Assembly: GCA_023663025.1 (NCBI GenBank)
Contig: JAMPIC010000008.1
Coordinates: 11,045-75,044 of the forward strand
Source of the DNA: Prevotella sp.
Lineage (GTDB): Bacteria; Bacillota; Clostridia; Oscillospirales; Ruminococcaceae
Reading direction: 5' to 3'
Length of the DNA stretch: 64,000 bases
Shown here in pieces: positions 33,747 to 42,873 of this stretch. Each line of letters opens with the position of its first letter. Within the stretch, counting starts at the first letter, position 1. The notes beneath the pieces are model-generated. The model had not been told where the DNA came from. It did not search any database and worked only from the letters and a program-made list of their open reading frames with translations. Made by a program: the position numbers and the translations under genes.

Positions 33747-33887
33747 GTATATTTTACAAAAAGATTTAAATTCTTTACAAAATGTCGTGCAAGACGGTTC
33801 CTAAAACCGCCCGGAGCGTTTCAATAAAACATTTTCGCCGCCGCTTTCGGACGGACGTGAAAAATTGTCCGCATTTGTGTAAAATGC

Positions 33888-33916
33888 TTGACTTTTTTTG
33901 ATTATTGTGTTAATAT
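33888..33916 (+). promoter_or_regulatory. Promoter for hemerythrin gene
   Basis: TTGACT (33888-33893) and TAATAT (33911-33916), 17-bp spacer; the leader is very short. Confidence 0.7.
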
Positions 33917-33926
33917 TATGTAAATA

Positions 33927-34850
33927 ATGCGGAAAGGAATGATCTTTACGGAACAGGCACTTTTTGAATGGAGCGAGGACTACTGCATAGGCGTAAAGTC
34001 TATAGACGACGCTCACAAGCAGCTTTTTTCAATCGTAAGCCGTATCATAAGGAATTTTATGGACAATAACTTTGAAAAGAACAAAATGACCTGCATCGAA
34101 GCCATAAAATACCTTAAAAGCTACACCATAAAGCATTTTGCCGATGAAGAGGCGTATCAGCTTTCAATAGGCTATTCCGGATACAAAATGCATAAAAAAA
34201 TACACGACAATATGCGCGACGTGGTCGTTCCCGCCCTTGAAAGAGACGTTACCGCAAGCGGCTACTCCATGGAATCGATGGAGCATTTTGTGGGAGCCTG
34301 CGCGGGCTGGCTGATGGCGCACGTTATGGTCGAGGATCAGGCTATCACGGGAAAAACCCAAAGCAGATGGAAGCAAAATCCCGACGACGACGGCGCGGAC
34401 ATACTGGAGCATATCGTAAGGGACGTGACGGGCGGACTTATCCAGACCCCAGCCACGCTCGTCAGCAAGAATTACACAGGCTACGAGCTGAACAAGCTGT
34501 TCTGCTACAGCGAGGATTTCACGGACAGGTTCGGGACGGTCTATACCGTGACGAACGCCATCGAGGAGGTCATGGTGGAGAACGTGGTGTCGAAGATCAT
34601 GAACAAGAGCGTCTTTGAGCTGATAGAGGTAATGCAGTCCATGATCGAGGAGATCACCAGGTCGCTCAACATAAAGATAATGGAGGCGTTTCTTTCCGAG
34701 CCGCTAAAAAGCACAGCCGGCAGATTTGTCAAAAGCAAGGACTTTTACGCGGGTTTCGAGAAGGTGTGCCCCGATTACAGCCTGCTGTTCCGCACGATGT
34801 ACGGCTACATGGCTTTCTGCGTGACAAAAAAGCCGGTCGTTCAGCTCTGA
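33927..34850 (+). CDS. Bacteriohemerythrin-like protein with C-terminal extension
   Basis: 307 aa. Residues about 10-145 form a hemerythrin domain: IDDAHKQLF, the KHFADEE segment, MHKKIHDNM and a late GWLMAHVMVEDQAI supply the His/Glu/Asp ligands of an O2-binding di-iron site. The remaining 150 residues are not recognised and may be a second sensor or effector region. Likely an oxygen sensor or scavenger in an anaerobe. Two ATGs (33927, 33939) are possible starts; the AAAGGA site lies between them, so the start is uncertain by 4 residues. Confidence 0.85.
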   Translation: MRKGMIFTEQALFEWSEDYCIGVKSIDDAHKQLFSIVSRIIRNFMDNNFEKNKMTCIEAIKYLKSYTIKHFADEEAYQLSIGYSGYKMHKKIHDNMRDVVVPALERDVTASGYSMESMEHFVGACAGWLMAHVMVEDQAITGKTQSRWKQNPDDDGADILEHIVRDVTGGLIQTPATLVSKNYTGYELNKLFCYSEDFTDRFGTVYTVTNAIEEVMVENVVSKIMNKSVFELIEVMQSMIEEITRSLNIKIMEAFLSEPLKSTAGRFVKSKDFYAGFEKVCPDYSLLFRTMYGYMAFCVTKKPVVQL

Positions 34851-34861
34851 TGTACATATCA

Positions 34862-34887
34862 AAGGCGGCGTTTGCTTTCGCCGCCTT
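34862..34887 (+). terminator. Terminator-like hairpin after hemerythrin gene
   Basis: AAGGCGGCG/CGCCGCCTT stem of 9 bp with an 8-nt loop; the following tract is AT-rich but not a clean T run. Confidence 0.6.
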
Positions 34888-34961
34888 AAATATTTGGATA
34901 TTCCGCACAGTTTTCGGGAGAACGGACAGGCAAAATTTTTGGGATTTTGCGCCGCGGAGTA

Positions 34962-34990
34962 TTGACATTACGGGGCAAAAATGCTATAAT
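34962..34990 (+). promoter_or_regulatory. Sigma-A promoter for the surface protein
   Basis: TTGACA (34962-34967) and TATAAT (34985-34990), 17-bp spacer; the bases after -35 (TTACGGGGC) resemble those of the promoter at 39258. Confidence 0.9.
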
Positions 34991-35046
34991 ATTATCCTGA
35001 AGATTTACTTCAAAATCAAAGAACAAAAATAAGGGGAGGATTTTTT

Positions 35047-38000
35047 ATGAACTTTACCAAACGCGTAGGAGCGGCGGTTACCGCCTCCGCGCTTGCGCTG
35101 GGACTGTTTGCGGCTCCGCTGGACGGTGTGCCGCTTTTGCCGGGCGCGGCTGTCAGCGCGGCGGAAAAGACAAATGCCGTTTCCGACATAACGCTGCCGA
35201 CAGTAACTTTCACGGCGGACAGTCTGCCCGACAATGCGGAGCTTGAAGAAATGTACCTTGATAAGCTGTTTTACGGCAACGATGGGATTGCATTGCTTGC
35301 CGATTTCGGCAAAGACAGCCTGACGGGTACGGCTCTTAGTGTCTATACTCAGCTCAGAACAGGGATCGAAAAAATAGCTAACGGCGATGTAACAAGCACA
35401 AAGATCGAAATTACTATTAATTATGATACTTTTTCAGACGATTTTTCAGCTGCTTTGAACTGTTTGCTTGTGGATCTTCCTGCAAGCTTTTACTGGTATG
35501 ACAAAACTGCGTTACTTTCTTTTTCATTTTCAGGAAGCACCGCTACAGTACCGTTTCCTGTTTCTCAGGACTACAAGGGAAATGCCGATTTTACTGTAGA
35601 TACCGCAGAAATCAGCGCCGCAAAAACCGCTGTTGCCAAAGCGCAGAGTATTGCAAACAAGTATACAGGCAAAAGCGATTATGAGAAAATTCGCGGCTAC
35701 TGCAAAGAAATATGCGCTCTTACTTCTTACAACGACGAAGCGAATCAAAAGAAAACTCCTCAGAATTACGGCGGGATCAATCCTTGGCAGCTCGTTTGGG
35801 TATTTGACGACGACGCTTCCACTGAGGTTGTCTGCGAAGGATATTCAAAGGCGTTCCAGTATCTGTGCGACCTTGGCGGCATTGAGTGCTACACTGTAAC
35901 TGGCAATACGAGCAGTGGCAACGGCGCAGGTGCTCATATGTGGAATGTCGTTGTGCTCGATGGTAAAAGCTACCTTGTCGACATTACAAACTGCGACGGA
36001 GAAGAGGGTGCATCTACTGTATCTATCGGTTATCCCGATCTGCTGCTTTTGAAAGGAGCAAACCAAAGCACCGGAAACGACTGTTCTTTTACAGGTCTCG
36101 TTGGCGGAAGCAGTTTGCAGTATACATATGATCCCGAAACACTCTCTCTTTACGGTTCAGCGGGTATCCTTGAGGTTTCCACCGAGGACTACACGCCCGG
36201 CGCGGCTAAGCCTGTTCTTGCGCTTTCCAAGGAAACGGAAACCGTGGAAAAGGGAAAGACGGTTACAATTACGGGTACGTCCGAGAGTATAGCTTCCGGC
36301 GACAAGCTGTCGGTAACAAGCTCCACACCCGCTGCCGCAACCGCGGAAATTAAGAATTTCAACGCAGTGACAGGCGCGTTCGATGTTGTCGTAACCGGCG
36401 TTGACGTAGGCGAGACGGAAATTACGGTTACCTATACCGACGACGAAAAGGTAAATGCAAGCTGTACCGTAACGGTTACAAAAGCTCCGTGTGAAACTCA
36501 TACATGGGGTGAGTGGACAAGCAGCGCAGACGGTCACTCACACAAATGCTCGGTGTGCAATGCGGAAGAGACTGAAGATCATACCGGAGAATTAAAAAGC
36601 GACACCGCAGTTGATGCAACTTGTATCAAAGAGGGCAAGAAAGCAGATACGGTTTGCTCCGTATGCGATTACGTTATTAAAGATGGCGAAGTAATACCGG
36701 CTCTCGGACATGACATGAAAGAAGTTGCCAACAGCGCAAAAGAACCCACTTGCCTCGAAGATGGCAAAGAAGCTGATAAAGAATGCTCCAGATGTGACGA
36801 AAGGGAAACCGGTGCGGTTATCAAAACCAAGGGACATACTCCCGGCACGCCTGTTCAGGAAAACATAAAAGACGCTACCTGCACAGTTGCAGGCTCTTAT
36901 GACAAGGTAACATACTGCACAGTCTGCAAAGAAAAAATTAAAACAGAGCATGTAGACGGTGAAAAGCTTGATCACGAACTGGAAGAAGTTCCCGGAAGCG
37001 CGAAAGACCCCACTTGCGCCGAAGAGGGAAAGAAAGCCGACAAAAAGTGCAAAAACTGCAACTATACCGAACCGGGCGAGGTTATTCCCGCCACGAAAAA
37101 TCATACCCCCGGCGAACCCGTCCGCGAGGTCGTAAAGTCGGCAACCTGCACCGAAGAGGGTTCTTACAACGAAGTTATCAAGTGCAGCGTTTGCGGCAAG
37201 ATATTGGAGACAACTACCGGGGTTATCGAAAAGTTAGATCACACCCCCGGCGAAGCGGCAAAGGAAAAGGAAGTTGCCGCTACATGTACCAAAGACGGTT
37301 CTTACGATATGGTTGTAAGATGTACGGTGTGCGAAACGGAGATTTCCTCCGAACAAACCGTTGTTCCCGCAGCGGGACATGATTTCACCATGAAGAGCAG
37401 CAGCAGCACCCATTGGCAGGAATGCACCAAGTGCGGCGAAAAGTTCGGCGAAGAAGCTCACAACAAGAACAACTGCGCCGTAACGCCCGCAACCGCAGAT
37501 ACCGAAGGCTCAAGAGTTTACTCCTGCTCGGTCTGCGGCACAGAGGTCAGAACAGAGACTATACCCAAGATTGAGGAAGGTCATAAGCACAATTACACAG
37601 TACAAAATTCCGACAGCACAAGCCATTGGAACGAATGCGAGTGCGGCGATAAAGATCTTGACAGCGTAACAGCGCACAATGAGGGAGAACCGTCCGAGAC
37701 GGTACAGACCGCTCCCACCTGCAAGAGCGACGGAGTTAAGATCGTTACGGTAGAATGCAGCGACTGTCACAGAGTAATAAGCACAACCGCCGTGATGATC
37801 ACCGAAAGACCCGGTCACACTCCCGGCGCGGAGTATGGCAAGGATTCCGAAAAGCACTGGCAGACATGTACGGTATGCGATGCAAGAATAAACGAAGAAA
37901 ACCATATTGCGGGTCCTGCGGCTACAGAGGAAACTCCTCAGACATGTACGGTATGCGGATATGAGATGGCTCCCGTACTTGCGCATACGCACACTTTCTC

Positions 38001-39159
38001 CGACGCATGGTCAAAGGACGGCAGCTTCCACTGGCACGACGCGTCCTGCGGACATACCGGAGAGGTATCCGCAAAAGCTCCCCATGATTGGGACGAGGGC
38101 GTTATCACCGTTCAGCCCACGGAAACAGCCAAAGGCGAAAAAACTTATACCTGTACGGTCTGCGGCGCAGCCAAGACCGAACCCGTAAGCGAACTTTCCC
38201 ATACCCATACTCCCGGCAGCGTATGGAGGTTCAACTCCGAAGGACATTGGCACGACTGCGGCGGCTGCGATGAAAAGCTTGACTTTGCCGCTCACAATCA
38301 GACAAGCGAGGTAACAAAGGCTCCCACGGCGACCTTGACCGGTACGAGACGTTATCTTTGCTCCGTCTGCGGATACGTTATCAAAGAGGAGACAATCCCC
38401 GCAACGGGTGTGATATCTCCCGACAATAATCCTTCTTATCCTTCCGGAAGCACAATCGTGTTCCCTCCCTCCGCAAACGTTAAAGAGCCTATCCTTGAAA
38501 ACGGCAGCGGAAAGAGCGGCTGGGAGAGCGTTGCGGACGATATCGCAGCGGCGTCTAACGGCAGCGCGGTACACGTTGACATGAACGGCACAACAACCCT
38601 TTCAAGAAAAGCTCTCGCGGAACTTGCCGGCAAGAACGTGGATCTGGTTCTGGAAATGAACAATCAGATAACATGGACAATCAACGGCGAGACCGTAGAA
38701 AAGATCAGAGACATAAACATGAGAGCAAGACTGAATACAAGAAATATCCCCGAAAGCGTTACCGAAGAGTACGCTGCGGGAAACAGCATCGTTCAGCTTA
38801 CCCTTTCCCACAGCGGAAGCTTCGGATTTGACGCCGTAATGACGATAAATCTCGGAACAAGGTACGACGGAAAATTCGCCAATCTGCTGTACTATAATTC
38901 TAAGACAAAAGAGCTTGAATATGTGGATTGCAGCATTATTTCCGGCGGAATGGCTTCGCTTGATTTCAGCCATGCCTCCGATTACGCCATAGTTATCAGC
39001 GACGAGCCTATGGGCGATTACGAGGACGTTTCCGCAGCTGCGGGAATTTCCGAAACGGGAAGCATGATATCGCTTAACGGCGGCGCGTTCCCGATCATCG
39101 CGGTAATATGCGCGGTGTCTGCGGCGGTTGTGATATTCAGAAAAAGAACAAGCAAATAA
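35047..39159 (+). CDS. Secreted transglutaminase-like surface protein with Cys-pair repeats
   Basis: 1370 aa. Signal peptide (about 1-40, VSAAEK cleavage region). A transglutaminase-like domain at about 180-330 has the Cys-His-Asp triad (VVCEGYS, GAHMWNV, YLVDITNCD). A bacterial Ig-like domain is at about 385-480. Then about 15 modules of 30-60 residues, most with a C-x2-C pair (KCSVC, YCTVC, KCKNC, RCTVC and so on), run from about 485 to 1120. A folded C-terminal region follows, then a membrane anchor and basic end (RKRTSK) without a clear LPxTG motif. Ribosome site GGGGAGG. Likely a cell-surface protease-like or cross-linking protein. Confidence 0.85.
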   Translation: MNFTKRVGAAVTASALALGLFAAPLDGVPLLPGAAVSAAEKTNAVSDITLPTVTFTADSLPDNAELEEMYLDKLFYGNDGIALLADFGKDSLTGTALSVYTQLRTGIEKIANGDVTSTKIEITINYDTFSDDFSAALNCLLVDLPASFYWYDKTALLSFSFSGSTATVPFPVSQDYKGNADFTVDTAEISAAKTAVAKAQSIANKYTGKSDYEKIRGYCKEICALTSYNDEANQKKTPQNYGGINPWQLVWVFDDDASTEVVCEGYSKAFQYLCDLGGIECYTVTGNTSSGNGAGAHMWNVVVLDGKSYLVDITNCDGEEGASTVSIGYPDLLLLKGANQSTGNDCSFTGLVGGSSLQYTYDPETLSLYGSAGILEVSTEDYTPGAAKPVLALSKETETVEKGKTVTITGTSESIASGDKLSVTSSTPAAATAEIKNFNAVTGAFDVVVTGVDVGETEITVTYTDDEKVNASCTVTVTKAPCETHTWGEWTSSADGHSHKCSVCNAEETEDHTGELKSDTAVDATCIKEGKKADTVCSVCDYVIKDGEVIPALGHDMKEVANSAKEPTCLEDGKEADKECSRCDERETGAVIKTKGHTPGTPVQENIKDATCTVAGSYDKVTYCTVCKEKIKTEHVDGEKLDHELEEVPGSAKDPTCAEEGKKADKKCKNCNYTEPGEVIPATKNHTPGEPVREVVKSATCTEEGSYNEVIKCSVCGKILETTTGVIEKLDHTPGEAAKEKEVAATCTKDGSYDMVVRCTVCETEISSEQTVVPAAGHDFTMKSSSSTHWQECTKCGEKFGEEAHNKNNCAVTPATADTEGSRVYSCSVCGTEVRTETIPKIEEGHKHNYTVQNSDSTSHWNECECGDKDLDSVTAHNEGEPSETVQTAPTCKSDGVKIVTVECSDCHRVISTTAVMITERPGHTPGAEYGKDSEKHWQTCTVCDARINEENHIAGPAATEETPQTCTVCGYEMAPVLAHTHTFSDAWSKDGSFHWHDASCGHTGEVSAKAPHDWDEGVITVQPTETAKGEKTYTCTVCGAAKTEPVSELSHTHTPGSVWRFNSEGHWHDCGGCDEKLDFAAHNQTSEVTKAPTATLTGTRRYLCSVCGYVIKEETIPATGVISPDNNPSYPSGSTIVFPPSANVKEPILENGSGKSGWESVADDIAAASNGSAVHVDMNGTTTLSRKALAELAGKNVDLVLEMNNQITWTINGETVEKIRDINMRARLNTRNIPESVTEEYAAGNSIVQLTLSHSGSFGFDAVMTINLGTRYDGKFANLLYYNSKTKELEYVDCSIISGGMASLDFSHASDYAIVISDEPMGDYEDVSAAAGISETGSMISLNGGAFPIIAVICAVSAAVVIFRKRTSK

Positions 39160-39178
39160 CCGTTAACTGAAAACTGAT

Positions 39179-39230
39179 ATCCCCTTTGTCGGACGGCGGA
39201 GATTTCCGCTTTCGGCAAGGGGATTTTTTT
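39179..39230 (+). terminator. Terminator after the surface protein
   Basis: ATCCCCTT/AAGGGGAT outer stem with an inner GCGGA/TCCGC hairpin, then seven T. Confidence 0.88.
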
Positions 39231-39257
39231 CGGAGGACTTCCGTCCCGGTCACGGTA

Positions 39258-39286
39258 TTGACATTCGGGGCGGAAAAGTCTATAAT
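39258..39286 (+). promoter_or_regulatory. Sigma-A promoter for the DNA methyltransferase
   Basis: TTGACA (39258-39263) and TATAAT (39281-39286), 17-bp spacer, about 100 nt before the start. Confidence 0.88.
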
Positions 39287-39387
39287 AGTAAATGCCCAAT
39301 TTCGGTTAAAACTGTACAAAACAGGCAAAGACCTTGATTACGGTTTCGGCTGAAAAACGGGAATAAATGTGAGCAGGTGAGTTTATT

Positions 39388-41367
39388 ATGTATGTTTCGG
39401 AGGAGGAAACTCTGTCCCTGAAAGAGGTCTGCGAGATACTGTCGGTATCGTCGGCAACGGTGGGAAACTGGATAAGGCTCGGAAAGCTGACCGCTTCCGA
39501 GGACGGAAAAACGTTCCCCAAAAGTCTCATAGAAAAGCTGGCGGAGGACATCAGAAGCGGAAAGGACGGCAGATTAAAAAGCAGACGGAACAAAAAAGGA
39601 ACGTCCGGGAAAACCCTGTACGCGGGTTATATCCTCAATGAACGGAACGTTCGGGCAGCGGAAAATATGGTCGCCGGGTGCGGCAGCCTTGACGAAAACG
39701 AGCTGAGGACTATGCTTGCGTATTTCGCCGTCATGCTGTACGACAGTTCCGCCGGGACTTCCTTTGCGGATAATTTCTTTGACGCGGGGGACGCGCACCT
39801 AACCTCCGACAGCGTCTTTAACTCGCTGATATCGGATCTGCTGGGGGGAAACAGCCGCTTGGCGGGAATACCCGAAAACATAAAATTCATTTCGGAATGC
39901 CGTTTGGAATTTGTCCCCGGCGAGGATACGCTTGGACTTGTCTATATGTCCCTCAGCGACCTCGGCAAACGCAAGCGGACAGGCTCCTACTACACGCCCA
40001 TGAAAACCGTCCTTTCGCTGACGGACAGTCTGCTGAGCCGCGCCGATCTGCGGGACAAGCCGATATGCGATCCATGCTGCGGTACGGGAAACTTTCTGAT
40101 CGGACTTCTCGGAAAAGGCGTTAAAGCCGAGTATCTTTACGGTCAGGACATTGACGTGATAAGCGTGCTGACAGCGCGGATAAATCTGTTTCTGCTCGAC
40201 CGAACGCTTACAAGGGAGACGCTCGTATCTCATATCGTCTGCGGAAATACACTTGTGCATACATTTGACGGTAAGTTTGCGGCGGTTCTGGGAAATCCGC
40301 CCTGGGGCAGCGTTTTTTCCGAAGAGGACGTGAAATATCTGTCGGAAAATTACCGCACCGCCAAAAGCAAGGGGACGGAATCCTACGACCTTTTCATAGA
40401 AAAAGGCTTTGATATGCTTGAGCCGGACGGCTGTCTGGCGTATGTCCTGCCGGAAGCGCTGCTGAGCGTTGCATCCCATAAGCCGGCAAGAGCCTGCATT
40501 CTCGAAAACGGGTCGTTTGAATTTGTGGAATATCTTGGCAGCGCTTTTTCAGGTGTGCAGTGTCCCGCTGTCATTCTGGGAGTGCGCAAAGACTGGCGCG
40601 GCAGCACTGAGAACTGTCTTGTCCGCATGAACGGAGAAAGCTTTACGATAAACGAAAACAGGAAACCCGACGCGTCTTTGTTTTCATTCAATATGAACGA
40701 CAGCGAGTACCGATGTCTGAACGCCATATCCTCCGTCAAAAACGCGGTATACCTTGCGGGAAACGCAAAATTTGCCCTCGGGATAGTGACGGGGAACAAT
40801 AAAGAGTACATTCGCACGTCAGCGGAGGAGGGCTGCGAGGCTGTCCTGAAAGGAAGCGATATACTTCGGTTTTCGATAAAAAAGCCCGAAAATTACATAC
40901 GCTTCGTTCCCGAAAAATTCCAGCAAGCTGCCCCCGAGGAAATGTACCGCGCCGAAGAAAAGCTGCTTTACCGTTTTATCTGCGAGGTGCCTGTTTTTGC
41001 CTACGACAGCAAAAGGACGCTCTCGCTCAACAGCTGCAATATCCTGATACCGCGGATAGAGGGGCTGGACGTCAAGTATATCCTCGCTGTGCTCAATTCA
41101 AGTGCGGCGGCGTATTTCATAACGAAAAAATTCAATTCGGTAAAGCTTCTGCGTTCTCATATCGAAGCCCTGCCGATACCGATGATTTCAGCCGAAAAGC
41201 AGAGACCTGTCATAAAAAAAGCAGACCGCATGATAAATTCACGGGAAAATATCATAGATCTGTACAGGGAACTGGATAACGATATAATGGATCTGTATAT
41301 GCTGTCCGAAGCCGATAAAAAGATCATATGGGACTGTCTGAAGGATAAATATCTTTTCCTCAAATGA
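39388..41367 (+). CDS. HTH plus N6-adenine DNA methyltransferase (TaqI-like), orphan
   Basis: 659 aa. An N-terminal MerR/excisionase-type HTH (LSLKEVCEILSVSSATVGNWIR) comes first, then a linker, the SAM motif DPCCGTGNF at about 228-236 and the catalytic NPPW at about 305, followed by a TaqI-like target-recognition region (IPRIEGLDVKYILAVLNS and ALPIPMI). It should methylate adenine in a specific DNA site. The fused HTH is unusual. No restriction endonuclease or specificity subunit is adjacent, so a solitary regulatory methylase is as likely as a type IIG remnant; no nuclease motif was seen. Confidence 0.85.
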   Translation: MYVSEEETLSLKEVCEILSVSSATVGNWIRLGKLTASEDGKTFPKSLIEKLAEDIRSGKDGRLKSRRNKKGTSGKTLYAGYILNERNVRAAENMVAGCGSLDENELRTMLAYFAVMLYDSSAGTSFADNFFDAGDAHLTSDSVFNSLISDLLGGNSRLAGIPENIKFISECRLEFVPGEDTLGLVYMSLSDLGKRKRTGSYYTPMKTVLSLTDSLLSRADLRDKPICDPCCGTGNFLIGLLGKGVKAEYLYGQDIDVISVLTARINLFLLDRTLTRETLVSHIVCGNTLVHTFDGKFAAVLGNPPWGSVFSEEDVKYLSENYRTAKSKGTESYDLFIEKGFDMLEPDGCLAYVLPEALLSVASHKPARACILENGSFEFVEYLGSAFSGVQCPAVILGVRKDWRGSTENCLVRMNGESFTINENRKPDASLFSFNMNDSEYRCLNAISSVKNAVYLAGNAKFALGIVTGNNKEYIRTSAEEGCEAVLKGSDILRFSIKKPENYIRFVPEKFQQAAPEEMYRAEEKLLYRFICEVPVFAYDSKRTLSLNSCNILIPRIEGLDVKYILAVLNSSAAAYFITKKFNSVKLLRSHIEALPIPMISAEKQRPVIKKADRMINSRENIIDLYRELDNDIMDLYMLSEADKKIIWDCLKDKYLFLK

Positions 41368-41437
41368 TTTTCGTGCACAGTCACCGAGATACGGCTTACG
41401 ACGGCAAAATTTTGTTTTAAACCTCACTCACAAACAG

Positions 41438-41466
41438 TTGAAATTTTTGTCGGAACATGTTATAAT
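41438..41466 (+). promoter_or_regulatory. Promoter for the 47-aa NPATG protein
   Basis: TTGAAA (41438-41443) and TATAAT (41461-41466), 17-bp spacer. Confidence 0.75.
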
Positions 41467-41503
41467 AATACCGTAATATCCGACCGGAAAGGAGAAATCT
41501 TTT

Positions 41504-41647
41504 ATGCCGTATATATGGATGGCGTCGGTCAATCCCGCTACGGGAAACGTTTCCGCCGCTACATACATCATTATAATTTCTGCGGCGGCTGTGCTTATTG
41601 TCGGCGCGGCGGTTGCGGGAGTGATTTCCAAAAAAAAGAAAAAATAA
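41504..41647 (+). CDS. 47-aa protein made only of a sortase-like sorting signal
   Basis: Residues: a short MPYIWMASV lead, NPATG at 10-14, a hydrophobic stretch (about 21-41) and five Lys at the end. That is the layout of a cell-wall sorting signal (LPxTG/NPxTG, membrane span, basic tail) without any mature domain or obvious signal peptide. GGAAAGGAG with a good gap and its own promoter show that it is a real gene and not a gene tail. It may be a free membrane peptide or a sortase substrate. Function unknown. Confidence 0.75.
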   Translation: MPYIWMASVNPATGNVSAATYIIIISAAAVLIVGAAVAGVISKKKKK

Positions 41648-41740
41648 GAAAATGTTTTCTTCGGAAGTAGTGTTTTTGTACAAATTTTTCTGACAATTTT
41701 CTGCCGCAGTCTCCAAATCGCCAAAGATTTCTTTCAGGTA

Positions 41741-41769
41741 TTTACTTTACCGAAAGGTTGTGCTATTAT
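41741..41769 (+). promoter_or_regulatory. Promoter for the solute-binding protein
   Basis: TTTACT (41741-41746) and TATTAT (41764-41769), 17-bp spacer. Confidence 0.65.
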
Positions 41770-41807
41770 ACTAAAGCAAACAAAATATCTGAAAGGAAGC
41801 TTTATTT

Positions 41808-42674
41808 ATGAAAAAGAATTTTATCAAAGCTCTTGCGGCTCTTGCTCTCGCTCCCGCAATGCTGATGGCAGGCTGTTCCTCCGATGGGGGAAACGGTGAT
41901 ACTTCCGCGGATGCCGCTGCCGGCAACGCGGCTGACGGAGCACCCGCCGACGCTTCGGGCGAGGACAGTTCCCTCCAGAAAGTGCTTGATTCCGGCAAAT
42001 TCGTTCTCGGTCTGGACGCTACCTTCAAGCCTATGGGCTTCACCGATGAGGACGACAACATCGTAGGCTTCGATATCGACCTCGCCGAAGAGGTTTGCAG
42101 CCGCCTGGGTGTTGAGCTTGTAAAGCAGCCCGTTGACTGGGACACCAAGGAACAGGATCTTAACGCGGGAAAGATAGACTGCATATGGAACGGTCTTTCC
42201 ATCAACGACGAAAGACGGGAGATCATGAACCTTTCCGACCCCTACATGAAGAACGATATGATCTTTGTTGTAAAGACGGACAGCGACATCGCCACTCAAG
42301 CTGACCTTGACGGCAAGGCTGTCGCCGTTCAGAGCGGTTCTTCGGCTCAGACCATTCTTTCCGAGTCGGGACTTAACGTTACCGCTACCGAGCTTGCGAC
42401 CAATGTTGAATGTCTCCAGCAGCTTGATCTTGATCTTGTGGACGCTGTGTTCCTCGACAGCGTTGTCGCCAATTATGAGATCGTGACCACGGGCAAGGAT
42501 TACACAATTCTCCCCGACGGACTTTCTCCGGAGGAATACGCTATCGGTTTCCGCAAAGGAGATCAGGCTCTCCGCGATGAAGTGCAGAAGATACTTTCCG
42601 AAATGAAAGCCGACGGCAAGGTTGAGGAAATATCCACAAAATGGTTCGGTTCCGATATCACCACCATTAAATAA
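41808..42674 (+). CDS. Amino-acid ABC transporter substrate-binding lipoprotein
   Basis: 288 aa. Lipobox MLMAGC at about 18-23 marks a lipoprotein. A Ser/Ala/Gly/Asp linker leads to an SBP_bac_3 domain (FVLGLDATFKPMGFTDEDDNIVGFDIDLAEEV, then IWNGLSI and AVQSGSSAQ), typical of binding proteins for polar amino acids. No permease or ATPase gene is adjacent; the gene stands alone between its promoter and terminator, so it must use a transporter encoded elsewhere or act as a sensor. Confidence 0.92.
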   Translation: MKKNFIKALAALALAPAMLMAGCSSDGGNGDTSADAAAGNAADGAPADASGEDSSLQKVLDSGKFVLGLDATFKPMGFTDEDDNIVGFDIDLAEEVCSRLGVELVKQPVDWDTKEQDLNAGKIDCIWNGLSINDERREIMNLSDPYMKNDMIFVVKTDSDIATQADLDGKAVAVQSGSSAQTILSESGLNVTATELATNVECLQQLDLDLVDAVFLDSVVANYEIVTTGKDYTILPDGLSPEEYAIGFRKGDQALRDEVQKILSEMKADGKVEEISTKWFGSDITTIK

Positions 42675-42697
42675 GTCTAATTCGGCTGCGTTGAACG

Positions 42698-42726
42698 TCC
42701 CGGGAATTAAACATTCCCGGGATTTT
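42698..42726 (+). terminator. Terminator after the binding-protein gene
   Basis: TCCCGGGAAT/ATTCCCGGGA stem of 10 bp, 5-nt loop, then TTTT. Confidence 0.92.
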
Positions 42727-42763
42727 CTGTTTGCCGAGTGTACATACAGTGTCAGCCGCAATA

Positions 42764-42792
42764 TTGACCTAAACGGGATCATGTGCTATACT
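42764..42792 (+). promoter_or_regulatory. Promoter for the GTPase-nuclease gene
   Basis: TTGACC (42764-42769) and TATACT (42787-42792), 17-bp spacer. Confidence 0.75.
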
Positions 42793-42873
42793 ATATATAA
42801 TAAAACGCAAAGGACAAACGGTCATGAATTACGCTCCGTATAATTTTTCAAACGCCGAGGGGAGGTTTTGCCT

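Noticed and set aside
36500..38400. Repetitive DNA considered as a CRISPR or satellite array
   Set aside because: Repeats vary in length, keep one reading frame and encode C-x2-C modules; no identical direct repeats with uniform spacers.
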